The notes: generated from the sequence alone by a model not told the origin. A stretch of 53,370 nt of DNA from Acidimicrobiales bacterium (GCA_025463925.1 JAODBK010000104.1:1-53370); one strand, 5' to 3'. Positions 1 to 9,237 are shown, counted from the first letter of the stretch. Program-made: numbers and translations.

Positions 1-1172
1 CGGCGGCGGCGCGCGCCGGCGAGCTCCGGCTCGTCGCCCGGTCCGGGCGCCTGCTGCAGCGGAGCCTCGACATCGCCGACATCCTGCCGATGTTCGCGGT
101 CGAGCTGAGCGACGAGCTCGACCTCGACGGGATCGCGATCAGCCGGGTCTCGAGCGGCGGCGAGCTGGTGACGGCGTTCGCCTTCGGCGCGCTCCTGCAC
201 CTTCCCCGCGACCCGGCGAGCATCCCCGCGCCCCGAGCCGACGTCGACCCGGGCGAGGAGCTGACGCTGACGCTCCTGCGCGGCGATCGCGTCATCGGGG
301 CGCTCACCGTGCGGGCCGGCAAGAGCGGCCTCGGCCGCGGGCGCACGGAGGCGCTCCAAGCGGTGAGCGAGCTGCTCGCGGCGGCGCTGGCCAACGCCCG
401 CATCTACCAAGAGGAGCAGGCAGTCGTCGGCCGCCTTCGTGAGCTCGACCGGATGAAGACGACGTTCCTCGGTTCGGTGAGCCACGAGTTGCGGACGACG
501 GTCACCGCCATCAAGGGCTTCGCCCAGCTCCTCACTCGGCCCGGGCTCGACATCGCCGAGGCGGACCGCACCGACTACCTGCAGCGCATCGATCGCAACG
601 CCAACTCGCTCGCAGTGCTGGTCGACGACCTCCTGGACTTCGCGAGCCTCGAGCGCCAGAGCCTCGCGGTCACGCCGCAGGCGGTGAACCTCTCGCACCT
701 GCTGCCCGACGTCGTGAAACAGACGTCGTCGATCATGGCCAACCACTCGGTCTCCACCGCGATCGAGCCGGGCATCGTCGCCGTCGCCGACACGTCCGCG
801 GTCGAGCGCATCGTGTTCAACCTGCTCACCAATGCCGCGAAGTACACGCCGCCGGGCACCGAGGTCGTCGTCGCCTTGAGCCGTCGCGGACCCAAGGCCG
901 TGCTCACCGTCACCGACCGCGGGCCGGGGATCCCGGCCTCCGAGCAGACGCAGATCTTCGACCGCTTCTACCGCGTCGACAACGTGGCGACGCGTGCCGC
1001 GCGCGGGGTCGGCATCGGGCTGGCCCTCGTCCGCGAGCTCGTGGGCCTGCTCAACGGCACCGTTGTCTGCGAGGACACGCCCGGCGGCGGCACGCGCTTC
1101 GTCGTCGAGCTCACGCTCGTCGACACCGATCCGACGGCGCCGCCGTCGCGAACCCAACTGCAGCCCACCTAG
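1..1172 (+). CDS. Sensor histidine kinase, GAF-HisKA-HATPase (5' truncated by window edge)
   Basis: The reading frame is open from base 3, before the first ATG at 90, so the gene begins outside the window. The N-terminal part (to about base 420) looks like a GAF-type sensor domain. It is followed by a HisKA dimerisation helix with the phospho-acceptor His in VSHELRTT (about base 480), then an HATPase with N box NLLTNAAKYTPPG, G1 box DRGPGIP and G2 box GVGIGLAL. No membrane segment is visible in the part present, so it may be a soluble kinase or the C-terminal part of a larger one. It autophosphorylates on His and passes phosphate to a response regulator. The next kinase starts 8 bases downstream after a GGAG, so the two are probably co-transcribed. 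The kinase call is firm; the stimulus is unknown. Confidence 0.93.
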   Translation, partial: AAARAGELRLVARSGRLLQRSLDIADILPMFAVELSDELDLDGIAISRVSSGGELVTAFAFGALLHLPRDPASIPAPRADVDPGEELTLTLLRGDRVIGALTVRAGKSGLGRGRTEALQAVSELLAAALANARIYQEEQAVVGRLRELDRMKTTFLGSVSHELRTTVTAIKGFAQLLTRPGLDIAEADRTDYLQRIDRNANSLAVLVDDLLDFASLERQSLAVTPQAVNLSHLLPDVVKQTSSIMANHSVSTAIEPGIVAVADTSAVERIVFNLLTNAAKYTPPGTEVVVALSRRGPKAVLTVTDRGPGIPASEQTQIFDRFYRVDNVATRAARGVGIGLALVRELVGLLNGTVVCEDTPGGGTRFVVELTLVDTDPTAPPSRTQLQPT

Positions 1173-1180
1173 GAGCCCGG

Positions 1181-2827
1181 ATGTCCAACACGCGCGATCG
1201 CCTGCTCGGTCTCGTCGCCGGCGCGATGGTGGTCCTGCTCGGCGTCCTCGTCGTGATCTCGGTGCGTGACGCCGAGGCCAACGGCAAGCGGGCCCTCGAG
1301 CGGCTGCAGGTCGCCCAGGTCCAGCAGCTGGCGCGCGGCCTCGACAGCCAGGTGACGTCGGCCTTCGCCGCCCTGGCCGGGTTCGGCGGGTCCAAGCCGT
1401 GGAACCTCGCCGTCGGCGACCCGGCGGACGCCAGCCGCCTGCAGGCCCTCCAGGACCAGAACCCGACGCTGCGCACGGGCTTCCTCCTGCTCGACGCCCG
1501 CGGCATCATCACCAACGGCACGCTGCTGCAGTCGCCGGTCGCCGGTCGGCCCTACACCCGGCCCGGGATCGAGCCGGTGCTCCAACAGCGCAAGCCGGTC
1601 ATCCTCTCGGTGGCGCCCGGTCTCACGACGCCGCTGCCGACGCTGGCGATCGCGTTCCCGGTGCAGGACGCCGCCGGCGGGCTCGGCGGCGCGATGGTCA
1701 TCGAGAGCGACGTCTCTCCGGACTCGGCCTTCAACCAGCAGGTCACGGCGCTGCGGCGCGGCCGCACCGTCGTCTACAGCTTCATCGACAGCAACGGCAC
1801 CGTGGTGGCGTCGAGCGACCTGTCGAGCATCGGCAAGAAGGCGGCGCCCGATGTCCTCGACCCGCGGCTCAGCTTCCACCACAGCGGCAGCAACGTCATC
1901 GCGTCGGCGCTGGTCCCCGTCGCCGGCTGGCGCGCGGTGTTCCAGGAATCGAGCAGCGAGTTCCAAGGCAAGCTCACCGGCCCGCTGCACTCGGCGCTGC
2001 TCCTGATCGCGTTGGCCGCACTCGCCGGCGGCGGGCTGACATTCGCCGCCCTCCTCGCCCGGCTGCGATCGGCGCGTGAGGAGCAGCGACGCCTCCGCAG
2101 CATCAACGCGGCGCGAGAGGAGTTCATCAGCATCGTGTCGCACGAGCTGCGGACTCCGGCGACCGGTCAGCTCGGCTTCCTCGAGACGACGCTCGACCAT
2201 TGGGACGGGCTCGACGACACCGAGCGGCGCGAGGCGGTGAGCCACGCGCGGTCGAATGCACGGCGGCTGCACGCGTTGACACGCGACGTGCTCAGCACCG
2301 CCAGCATCGAAGCGGGCGAGCTGCCGTACGCGTTCGAGGTGGTCGACGTGCGCGGCGTCATCCGGTCGGCGGCCGACGCCATCGCGGATGCGACCGTGGC
2401 GGTCGACCTGCCCGGGCAGGCCGTCGAGGTCCGGGCCGACCCGGCGCGCATCGAACAGGTGATGACCAACCTCGTCGACAACGCGCTCAAGAACTCGCCG
2501 CCGCGCGCCGAGATCGCCGTGACGGTGGGTGCCACGGCCGAAGGCGAGGTCCTGGTCGAAGTCGCCGACCGCGGCTCGGGCATGACCGAGGAACAGGCGG
2601 CGCGGGCGTTCGACAAGTTCGCCCGGGGGCGGGACCAGTCGGTCGAAGGGACCGGCCTGGGCCTCTACATCTGCAAGAGCATCGTCGAGGCCCATGGTGG
2701 GCGGATCTGGGTCGCCCGCCGGCCGGTCGGCACGTCGATCTGCTTCACGTTGCCACTCGCCGGCGACGCCCCACCGGAACCGGAACCGACACCGGCAACC
2801 GCAACCACCGCGACCGCCGACGGATGA
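1181..2827 (+). CDS. Membrane sensor histidine kinase with extracytoplasmic sensor domain
   Basis: A 548-residue protein. A membrane helix at about residues 9-27 and a second at about 270-292 bracket a ~240-residue outside domain, probably of the Cache type (inferred from size and position). The cytoplasmic part has HisKA with His321 in IVSHELRTP, an N box NLVDNALKNSP, G1 DRGSGM, F box FDKFARG and G2 GTGLGLYICKS, so all kinase motifs are intact. The tail after residue 525 is rich in Pro, Thr and Ala. The start ATG has GGAG upstream (TAGGAGCCCGG-ATG). Its stop overlaps the start of the response regulator as ATGA, which suggests this regulator is its partner. Confidence 0.95.
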   Translation: MSNTRDRLLGLVAGAMVVLLGVLVVISVRDAEANGKRALERLQVAQVQQLARGLDSQVTSAFAALAGFGGSKPWNLAVGDPADASRLQALQDQNPTLRTGFLLLDARGIITNGTLLQSPVAGRPYTRPGIEPVLQQRKPVILSVAPGLTTPLPTLAIAFPVQDAAGGLGGAMVIESDVSPDSAFNQQVTALRRGRTVVYSFIDSNGTVVASSDLSSIGKKAAPDVLDPRLSFHHSGSNVIASALVPVAGWRAVFQESSSEFQGKLTGPLHSALLLIALAALAGGGLTFAALLARLRSAREEQRRLRSINAAREEFISIVSHELRTPATGQLGFLETTLDHWDGLDDTERREAVSHARSNARRLHALTRDVLSTASIEAGELPYAFEVVDVRGVIRSAADAIADATVAVDLPGQAVEVRADPARIEQVMTNLVDNALKNSPPRAEIAVTVGATAEGEVLVEVADRGSGMTEEQAARAFDKFARGRDQSVEGTGLGLYICKSIVEAHGGRIWVARRPVGTSICFTLPLAGDAPPEPEPTPATATTATADG

Positions 2828-3183
2828 GGCTGGTCGTCGCGGACAACGACGCCGCCGTCATCGACCTGCTGACGCTGGACATGAAGCTCGAGGGCCACGA
2901 CATCGTCGGCACCGCGATGAGTGGCGCCGCCGCGGTCGAAGCCTGCACGCGCCTCGCCCCCGAGGTGTTGATCGTCGACCTGCGGCTCGGGCCCGGGCCC
3001 GACGGCATCGACGTGGCCGGTGAGGTGCGCCGCCCGGACCTGCGGGTGATCCTGCACACCAATTACGTGTCGGCGGAGACGATCGCCCGAGCGCGGCGCG
3101 TTGGCGCGGTCGTCGTCGAGAAGGGGAGCCTGCGGGCGCTGCGGCGAGCGGTTCGCGGCGAGGGCTGGCCGGCTACGACGTGA
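2824..3183 (+). CDS. Single-domain response regulator (CheY-like)
   Basis: A 119-residue receiver domain without an output domain. Acidic pocket residues lie in VVADNDAA, the phospho-acceptor Asp in LIVDLRLGP, the switch Thr in LHTNY and the conserved Lys in VVEKGS, so it should be phosphorylatable. The ATG overlaps the stop of the upstream kinase (ATGA), so translation is coupled. It must act through protein contacts, for instance with the neighbouring REC-HPt protein or the cyclases in a phosphorelay; that partner choice is inferred. Its last 11 bases overlap the end of the convergent diguanylate cyclase gene. Confidence 0.92.
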   Translation: MRLVVADNDAAVIDLLTLDMKLEGHDIVGTAMSGAAAVEACTRLAPEVLIVDLRLGPGPDGIDVAGEVRRPDLRVILHTNYVSAETIARARRVGAVVVEKGSLRALRRAVRGEGWPATT

Positions 3184-4126
3184 CGCGGTTCTTGCCGGCG
3201 GCCTTGGCGCGGTACAGCGCGTCGTCGGCCGCGGTCAGCACGCCGGTCACCTGGGCCCCGGGCGTGAGCGACGCCACGCCGGCGCTGATGGTGACGACGC
3301 CGCCCGCGGTGTTGTTCACGTGCGGGATCCCCAGCATCATCACCGCGTTCCGCATGCGCTCGACCGCGACACACGCGCCGTCGAGCGCCTGCTCCGACAG
3401 CAGCACGACCAGCTCCTCGCCGCCGTAGCGATACACCGCGTCACCGGTGCGGCACTCCGCGGTGAGCGCGTCGGCGACCGCCTTCAACGCGTCGTCGCCG
3501 GCGCTGTGGCCGTAGGTGTCGTTGTAGGCCTTGAACGAATCGAGGTCGACGAGGGCAAGGCAGTACTCGTGCCCGTAGCGCATGGCGCGCGCGTGCAGCG
3601 CCTCGAGGTCCTCGTGCAGCCGGCGGCGGTTGCCCAGCCGCGTGAGCGGGTCGGTGCGGGCCATCTCGACCAGTTCGCCGTTGGCCCGCTCCAGCTCGGC
3701 GCGGTACCCGGCCATCTCTCTGTAGGCACCGGTGACGCGCTGTGCGGCGACGAGCCGGAGCCCGAGCTGGCGCGGGTCGAGCGGCTTGGTGAGATAGTCG
3801 TCGGCGCCCGCCTCCATCCCGGCGAGCACGTCATCGGGGTCGTCCAGCGCGGTGACGACGACGACGTAGGTGTAGCTGTCGTCGCGGAGCGCCCGGATGC
3901 GCCGGCACAGCTCGAACCCGCCGATGCCGGGCATCAGGTGGTCGGTGATGACGACGTCGGGCATCCCGTCGCGGCTGATGCGGGCCCACGCGTCGTCGCC
4001 GCTGGTCGCCTCCTCCACGATGTGGCCGAGATCCTCGACCGCGGAGCGCAACACGACCCGCGACACTGCTTCGTCGTCGACCACCATGACGTTGAGCGGG
4101 CGCGAGGGCGCCATCGTCTCCGTCAC
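3173..4126 (-). CDS. Response-regulator diguanylate cyclase (REC-GGDEF)
   Basis: About 317 residues. The N-terminal receiver (about 10-125) has VMVVDDEAVS, the phospho-acceptor Asp in VVITDHLMPG, a Thr in VVVTALDD and the Lys in LTKPLDP. A short helical linker leads to a GGDEF domain with active-site RYGGEELVVL (a GGEEL variant of GGDEF) and an upstream RTGD, which matches the RxxD inhibitory site. It should make c-di-GMP from two GTP when phosphorylated. The GTG start is chosen because it forms GTGA with the stop of the REC-HPt gene; an ATG lies four codons further in. It is last in the minus-strand signalling operon. Confidence 0.93.
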   Translation of the reverse strand: MTETMAPSRPLNVMVVDDEAVSRVVLRSAVEDLGHIVEEATSGDDAWARISRDGMPDVVITDHLMPGIGGFELCRRIRALRDDSYTYVVVVTALDDPDDVLAGMEAGADDYLTKPLDPRQLGLRLVAAQRVTGAYREMAGYRAELERANGELVEMARTDPLTRLGNRRRLHEDLEALHARAMRYGHEYCLALVDLDSFKAYNDTYGHSAGDDALKAVADALTAECRTGDAVYRYGGEELVVLLSEQALDGACVAVERMRNAVMMLGIPHVNNTAGGVVTISAGVASLTPGAQVTGVLTAADDALYRAKAAGKNRVTS

Positions 4127-4692
4127 GACACCGCCAGAACCAGGAGGGCGTCGCGGGCCGCTTCGAGCTCGGCCACGACGGTGTCGACCAGCGCCCGCGC
4201 GTCCGCCCAGCGGCCGGCGACGGCGGCGTTCTCCAAGTGGGTGCACGCCTCGCGCAGCGCGTCGGCTCCGAGGTTCCCGGCCGAGCCCCGCAGGTTGTGG
4301 GCCACGAACCTCAGCGCGTCGCGGTCCGCCAGCCCCGCGGCATCGCGCAGCGCCCCCGCACGGCTCGGTGCGGAACGGACGAACAGGTCGACCAGCTCGG
4401 CGACGAGGTCGCGTCCGGAGCGGCTGGTGGCGAGCAGCGCCAGTCGCGCCGGGTCCACCGTCGTGCGCCCGATCACGCGAGCGGTCGAGCCGGCGGCGCG
4501 CAGCCCGGCAATGCCGGACGACTCGCGATCCATGAACACTGCGGCGTAGTCCCGCGCCACTGCCGCATCGATCGCCTGCGGGCCGTCGGCGGCCTCGTCC
4601 ACGAGCCAGCCGAGGGCCTCGAGGGAGCCGCGCACCGCGCGCCGATTCTCAGGGTTTTCGTCGACGACGAGCACGGTACCGCGGCACCTCAC
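4123..4692 (-). CDS. Shortened receiver fused to histidine phosphotransfer (HPt) domain
   Basis: About 189 residues. The first ~65 residues match the beginning of a receiver domain (VLVVDENPENRRAVRGSL and FMDRESSG, keeping the acidic pair and a candidate phospho-Asp). The second half of the receiver, with its Thr and Lys, is missing and is replaced by a short unrelated linker. The C-terminal half is an HPt helical bundle with the phospho-His in AHNLRGSAGNLGA. The GTG start overlaps the stop of the upstream GGDEF-EAL gene, and its own stop overlaps the next start, both as GTGA. It probably relays phosphate from a hybrid or separate kinase to the REC-GGDEF cyclase next door; this is inferred from gene order. 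Confidence 0.8.
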   Translation of the reverse strand: MRCRGTVLVVDENPENRRAVRGSLEALGWLVDEAADGPQAIDAAVARDYAAVFMDRESSGIAGLRAAGSTARVIGRTTVDPARLALLATSRSGRDLVAELVDLFVRSAPSRAGALRDAAGLADRDALRFVAHNLRGSAGNLGADALREACTHLENAAVAGRWADARALVDTVVAELEAARDALLVLAVS

Positions 4693-7394
4693 CGCAGCGG
4701 TACCAGAAGTCTGCCGGCCCGGTCCCATTCGGCGGCCTCGCCGATGCGCTCGACCAGAAGGTCGTCGATGGCGTCCGACGTCAGCGGCCGGGAGAGGAAG
4801 TAGCCCTGCGCGGCCGGGCAGCCGAGGCGCCGCAGGTAGTCGAGCTGCGCCTGCGTCTCCACGCCCTCGGCGACGGTGGTCATCCCGACGGCTTCGGCGA
4901 GGTTCACGACCGCGGCGACGATCGCCGAGTCGACGGCGTCGGTGTCGATGCCGTCGACGAAGCTCTGGTCGATCTTCACGACGTCGACGGGGAACTGCTT
5001 GAGGTACCCCAGCGACGAGTACCCGGTGCCGAAGTCGTCGATGGCCAGCCGCACGCCGAGTGCCTTCAGCCGCTGGAGCACCGCCGTCGTCCGGCTGACG
5101 TCCTCCATGGCCAGGCTCTCGGTGATCTCCAGGCAGATCTGTGCCGGGTCGACCGCCGTGACGCGCAGCGTCCGCTCGACCTGCTCGACGAGGTCGTGCT
5201 GCTGGAACTGGCGGGCCGAGAGGTTCACGCTCATCGACACCGCGGTCCCGAAGCGGTCGCGCCAGGCGCGGGCCTTGCGGCAAGCCGCCTCGAGCACGAA
5301 CCGCCCGAGCGGGAGGATGAGACCGGTCTCCTCGGCCAGCCCGATGAACTGCCCGGGCGGCAGCAACCCGCGCGCCGGATGGTCCCAGCGCACCAGGGCC
5401 TCGGCCCCGATCACGCGACCGTCGCTGATGGAGAACAGCGGCTGGTAGTGCACGTCGAGCTGCTCACGCTCGATGGCCCGCCGGAGCTGCGCCTCGAGCT
5501 CGACGCGCTCGGCCGAGCGGGCACCCATCGCGGTGATGTCGAACACCTCGTAGTGGCCGCTGCGGCCTTTGGCCTTCGCCTGGTACATGGCGACGTCGGC
5601 GTCGTGCAGGAGGTCGTCTCGGGTCTTGCCCTCGCCGGTCAGCGCGATGCCGATGCTGAGCGTGGACACGACCTCGTGCCCCTCGGCGAGGAGGATCGGC
5701 TCGCCGAGCGCCTGGAGGATGCGGGCCGCTGCCGCGGTCGCGTCCTCGACGCCGCGCACGCCTTCGAGCAGCACGGTGAACTCGTCTCCGCCGAACCGGG
5801 CCAGGACATCCCCAGGCCGCACGCAGGTGCGGATCCGGTCGGCGATCGCGACCAGGAGCTGATCGCCGGCGTGGTGACCGAGGCTGTCGTTGATGACCTT
5901 GAACCGGTCCACGTCGGCGAACAGCACGGCGTGCTTCTCGTTGCTGCGCTCCGAACGCCGAAGCGCGTGATCGAGATGGTCGAGGAACAGTCGCCGGTTG
6001 GCCAACCCGGTCAGCGCGTCGTGGAAGGCATGCCGGGCCAGCTGCTCCTCGAACGCCTTGCGCTCGGTGATGTCGCGGAAGGCGATCACCGCGCCGACCT
6101 TCTCGTCGCCGTCGAAGATCGGCGATGCCGTGAACGCGACCGGGAAGAACTCGGCGCCCCGCTGGAAGGTGGTGTCGTCGTTGCGGATCGTCTGACCCTC
6201 GGTCATGGCGCGCAACGCCGGCGCGAGGAGGAAGCGCGGGGTGTCGCCCGACGCCGGGTCCCGGCCCTCCCACGCGAGCATCTCGGCGGCCGCCGGGTTG
6301 AAGAAGGTGACGCCACCGGAGCGGTCGAGCGCGCAGACACCCTCACCGAGGCTCGACGTGATGGCGTCCAGGCGCTCACGCTGGATCCGGCCCGCCTGGT
6401 AGAGCGCGGCATTGGTCAGCGCGCCGACGCCGACCGCCGCCAGCGCTTCGAGCAGCGAGCTGTCGGCGGCGTCGAACGGCTCGAGGCGGCTGCGCCCCGA
6501 GACGACCAGCCACAGCGTCTCGTCGTCGAGCTTCACCGCGGCGCCGAGCTGGCCCGCGGCCGGCGGCTCGTTGCTCAGCACCGCCTCCGGGCAGCGCAGG
6601 AGTGACCGGGCGGAATCGAGGATGGCCGGCAGCACCTCGCCGTGACCCATGGCCCGGTGCGCCTCGAGCGTCGCGTCGAACAGTCCCGTCAGCCGGGTGC
6701 GGTCGTGGCGGGCGCGGAAGTGACCGGCGAGGATCTGCCGGAGGATGACGAACGGCGCGACCGCGATCGGGAGCGACCAGGGATAGGCCGAGATCGCCAG
6801 CGCGGTCATCAGACCGATCACCACACTGGTACCCAGCAGCAACGCGCGCATCTCGATCCCGTCGAACACCGACTGCCGCCAGGGCGTCCCCGTCGCGGCG
6901 AGGATCGCGGTGAGCGACGCGCTGTTGATCACGAAGAACGCAACGGCACCGACAACCGCGGCCGCGAGATGCGCGGCCGTGAGCGTCGAAGTCGGCGCCG
7001 CGATGGCCCGGCTGACCACGGCCCCGCCGCCGACCGCGAGCAGCACCTGCCCGAAGTTGAACATCGACTTCATCACCGGGCGCCGACGCACGGCCTGCGC
7101 GACGACGGTCGCCATCGCGAAGGCCAGCACGGTGCCCGACACCGGAAGGATCAGCACCATCACGACGAAGAAGCCCTCGTCGAGATGGATCGCCTCGGAC
7201 TGCTCCGCCCGGTAGAGGACCAGCGGCCACAACCAGCTGCTGGCGACCAACCCGCTGAACAGGACGACGGTGAGGAGATCGACGTTGCCGAGCGCGCCGC
7301 CGGTCGCGGGTGTCATGGCCGAGGCCGCAATCGTGATCAGGCCTGCTGCGAAAGCGAGCCCGACCACGATTTTCGCTCGGAGCGGAAGATTCAC
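4689..7394 (-). CDS. Membrane PAS-GGDEF-EAL c-di-GMP turnover protein
   Basis: A 901-residue protein. The first ~230 residues hold six or seven hydrophobic helices (a MASE-like sensor), then a GAF-like stretch (about 240-340), a PAS domain (about 345-465), GGDEF with intact ARFGGDEFTVL and an RPGD inhibitory site, and EAL with GAEALVRWDHP, EITES, DDFGTGYSSL, KIDQSFV and AEGVETQ. All metal and catalytic residues I can check are present in both halves, so cyclase and phosphodiesterase activity are both possible; which dominates cannot be read from sequence. The start is a GTG with GGAC nearby. It sits 34 bases after the subtilase gene and overlaps the REC-HPt gene. Confidence 0.95.
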   Translation of the reverse strand: MNLPLRAKIVVGLAFAAGLITIAASAMTPATGGALGNVDLLTVVLFSGLVASSWLWPLVLYRAEQSEAIHLDEGFFVVMVLILPVSGTVLAFAMATVVAQAVRRRPVMKSMFNFGQVLLAVGGGAVVSRAIAAPTSTLTAAHLAAAVVGAVAFFVINSASLTAILAATGTPWRQSVFDGIEMRALLLGTSVVIGLMTALAISAYPWSLPIAVAPFVILRQILAGHFRARHDRTRLTGLFDATLEAHRAMGHGEVLPAILDSARSLLRCPEAVLSNEPPAAGQLGAAVKLDDETLWLVVSGRSRLEPFDAADSSLLEALAAVGVGALTNAALYQAGRIQRERLDAITSSLGEGVCALDRSGGVTFFNPAAAEMLAWEGRDPASGDTPRFLLAPALRAMTEGQTIRNDDTTFQRGAEFFPVAFTASPIFDGDEKVGAVIAFRDITERKAFEEQLARHAFHDALTGLANRRLFLDHLDHALRRSERSNEKHAVLFADVDRFKVINDSLGHHAGDQLLVAIADRIRTCVRPGDVLARFGGDEFTVLLEGVRGVEDATAAAARILQALGEPILLAEGHEVVSTLSIGIALTGEGKTRDDLLHDADVAMYQAKAKGRSGHYEVFDITAMGARSAERVELEAQLRRAIEREQLDVHYQPLFSISDGRVIGAEALVRWDHPARGLLPPGQFIGLAEETGLILPLGRFVLEAACRKARAWRDRFGTAVSMSVNLSARQFQQHDLVEQVERTLRVTAVDPAQICLEITESLAMEDVSRTTAVLQRLKALGVRLAIDDFGTGYSSLGYLKQFPVDVVKIDQSFVDGIDTDAVDSAIVAAVVNLAEAVGMTTVAEGVETQAQLDYLRRLGCPAAQGYFLSRPLTSDAIDDLLVERIGEAAEWDRAGRLLVPLR

Positions 7395-7428
7395 ACTGTC
7401 CTACTCGGCTGGAAGGTCTGGAACTTGA

Positions 7429-9207
7429 TCAGTTCCAGGCCGTTCCGTTCCAGGCGGTCCCGTTCCAGGCCGACCCGTTCCAGGCCGAGCCGTTCCAGGC
7501 CGAGCCGTTCCATGCGCCGCCGTTCCATGCGCCATTCCACGCGGAACCGTTCCAAGCCGACCCGTTCCAGGCGGCGCCGTTCCAGGCCGAGCCGTTCCAG
7601 GCGGACCCGTTCCACGCGGCACCCGTCCAGAACGAGGCGTTCCAGGCCGACCCGTTCCAAGCCGAGCCGTTCCAGGCGGACCCGTTCCAAGCCGACCCGT
7701 TCCAGGCGGAACCGTTCCAAGCCGACCCGTTCCAGGCCGACCCGTTCCAGGCGGTCCCGTTCCAGGCCGAGCTGCTCCAGAACGACTTGGCGTACGTGGA
7801 CGCCAGCGAGATGGATGCTCCGGGAGGCGTCGGCAGCAGCGGCGGCGACTGCGACAGCTTGGCGCCGCTCCAGTCGACCACCGCCCCGTAGACATCGAGG
7901 GCGCCGGCGCCGTCGACGAAGGGGTTGCCGACCGGGCCCAGCGCCGTCGACGAGACGAGCCGACCCTTGACGGTGTCGGGCTTGCCATTGCCGCTCGACC
8001 GGAGCACGAGGGCCGCGGCCCCGCTCGTGATGGCCGCACTGAACGACGTGCCCGACCCCACGAAGTTGCCGGATCCGATCCGCGCCGACGGGTTGTTGAC
8101 GTCGACGGTGGAGCCCGGCGCCCGGACGCTGATCACCGAGCGGCCCGGCGCCACGAGGTCGGGCTTGTACCAGCCGTCGGCGCTGGTCGGGCCGGCGCTG
8201 CTGAAGTCCGTCATCGTGTCATCGGTCGTGTCGGCAGTGCCCTGGTCGTCCAGCGCGCCCGACGTGATGACCAACGGGTCGTCGCCCGGCGAGAGGATCG
8301 TGCCGTTGAACGGGCCGGCGTTCCCCGCCGAGACCACGACCACGATCCCGCGGAGCCATGCCAACTCAACCACGCGGTCCAGCGGGTTCAGCACCGTCGA
8401 GCCCGTCGGCATGGCGCCCAGGGAGATGTTGAGCACGCCGATGCTGAGGCGGGACTGGTTGGCGATCGCCCAGCCGACACCGGCGATGACGGTCGCGATG
8501 TCGGTCTGGCCCGACGCACCCGCAACCTTGATCGAGACGAGGCCGGCGCCCGGCGCTTCGCCGATGTACGCCCCGTTCGACGAGGCGCCATTGCCGGCGA
8601 TGAGGCCGGCGACGAAGGTGCCGTGGCCGTAGCTGTCCTGGAACGGGTTGCCCTCACCGCTGAGGTCGACGCCACCGACCAGGCGGCCGGCGAAGTCGGG
8701 CAGGTTGCTGATGCCGGTGTCGAGCACGGCCACGTTGATGCCGCGCCCGATGTTGCCGTCGGCGTGGAGCTTGGTCGCGCCGGTCGACTGCGGGAACACC
8801 GCGGCCGGCGGCCGGGTGGGCGTCGTGCCGGCGTCGGCCAGGAACGCCGGGTTGTTCGGCGTGACGACGACGCTGTCGTCGAGCGCCAGCTCGGCCAGTT
8901 GGCCGGCGGTCACGTCGGCGACGACCGCGTCGGCCTCGGTGAGATCGCTCGCGACCTTGCCGTTGAGCTGCTTGACGCGTTCCTTGGCGTGGCCCCCGGC
9001 ATTGGGCGCCGACACGATCACGCGGGTGGTCGGGACGGTCGAGTCCATCTCCACGGCCATGGCGGCTTGCCCGACCGGCACCGCCAGCAGGGCGGCGGCC
9101 ATGGCCACGACCAGGGTCGACCGCCGGCACAGCCCTCGCCAGACGACCGACCTCGCGAGCCCGCCTCGCTCGCTCACGAACCGCCCCTTCTTGCCCATCA
9201 CGCCCAC
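7429..9207 (-). CDS. Secreted subtilisin-like serine protease with WNG-repeat tail
   Basis: About 592 residues. A long signal peptide (hydrophobic core about residues 33-50) is followed by an I9-like propeptide (IVSAPNAGG onward) and an S8 catalytic domain with Asp in VAVLDTGIS, His in YGHGTFVAGL, oxyanion Asn in SAGNAGPFN and Ser in GTSFSAAITSG. After a linker the last ~115 residues are a five-residue repeat, mostly SAWNG, with variants such as TAWNG, AAWNG and SFWTG. Actinobacterial AprX-like proteases often carry Trp-rich repeats, thought to hold them at the cell surface. The start may be the GTG at 9207 or the ATG at 9198; neither has a convincing ribosome site. It is the first gene of the minus-strand run into the c-di-GMP genes. 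Confidence 0.92.
   Translation of the reverse strand: MGVMGKKGRFVSERGGLARSVVWRGLCRRSTLVVAMAAALLAVPVGQAAMAVEMDSTVPTTRVIVSAPNAGGHAKERVKQLNGKVASDLTEADAVVADVTAGQLAELALDDSVVVTPNNPAFLADAGTTPTRPPAAVFPQSTGATKLHADGNIGRGINVAVLDTGISNLPDFAGRLVGGVDLSGEGNPFQDSYGHGTFVAGLIAGNGASSNGAYIGEAPGAGLVSIKVAGASGQTDIATVIAGVGWAIANQSRLSIGVLNISLGAMPTGSTVLNPLDRVVELAWLRGIVVVVSAGNAGPFNGTILSPGDDPLVITSGALDDQGTADTTDDTMTDFSSAGPTSADGWYKPDLVAPGRSVISVRAPGSTVDVNNPSARIGSGNFVGSGTSFSAAITSGAAALVLRSSGNGKPDTVKGRLVSSTALGPVGNPFVDGAGALDVYGAVVDWSGAKLSQSPPLLPTPPGASISLASTYAKSFWSSSAWNGTAWNGSAWNGSAWNGSAWNGSAWNGSAWNGSAWNGSAWNASFWTGAAWNGSAWNGSAWNGAAWNGSAWNGSAWNGAWNGGAWNGSAWNGSAWNGSAWNGTAWNGTAWN
7432..7790 (-). repeat. In-frame 15-base tandem repeats encoding (S/T/A)AWNG
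   Basis: On the plus strand the pattern CCGTTCCAGGCG/C plus three changing bases recurs about every 15 bases, over 20 times. It encodes the Trp-Asn-Gly tail of the subtilase. The units are degenerate at the third codon position and one is shortened (GAWNGGAWNG), so they are old rather than freshly copied. Such a stretch is prone to slippage and length change. Confidence 0.9.
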
Positions 9208-9237
9208 CCCGTCCCCCGATAGGAAGTCCCTCCTTGT

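Noticed and set aside
1169-6605. Very long open frames on the strand opposite to the kinases and the GGDEF-EAL gene
   Set aside because: They are a by-product of high GC content; their products are Arg-, Gly- and Ala-rich with no motifs, while the opposite frames encode clear domains.
7432-7790. Regular 15-base DNA repeats that might suggest a CRISPR array or other repeat element
   Set aside because: They are in frame, encode the AWNG tail of the protease, have no unique spacers and vary at third codon positions.
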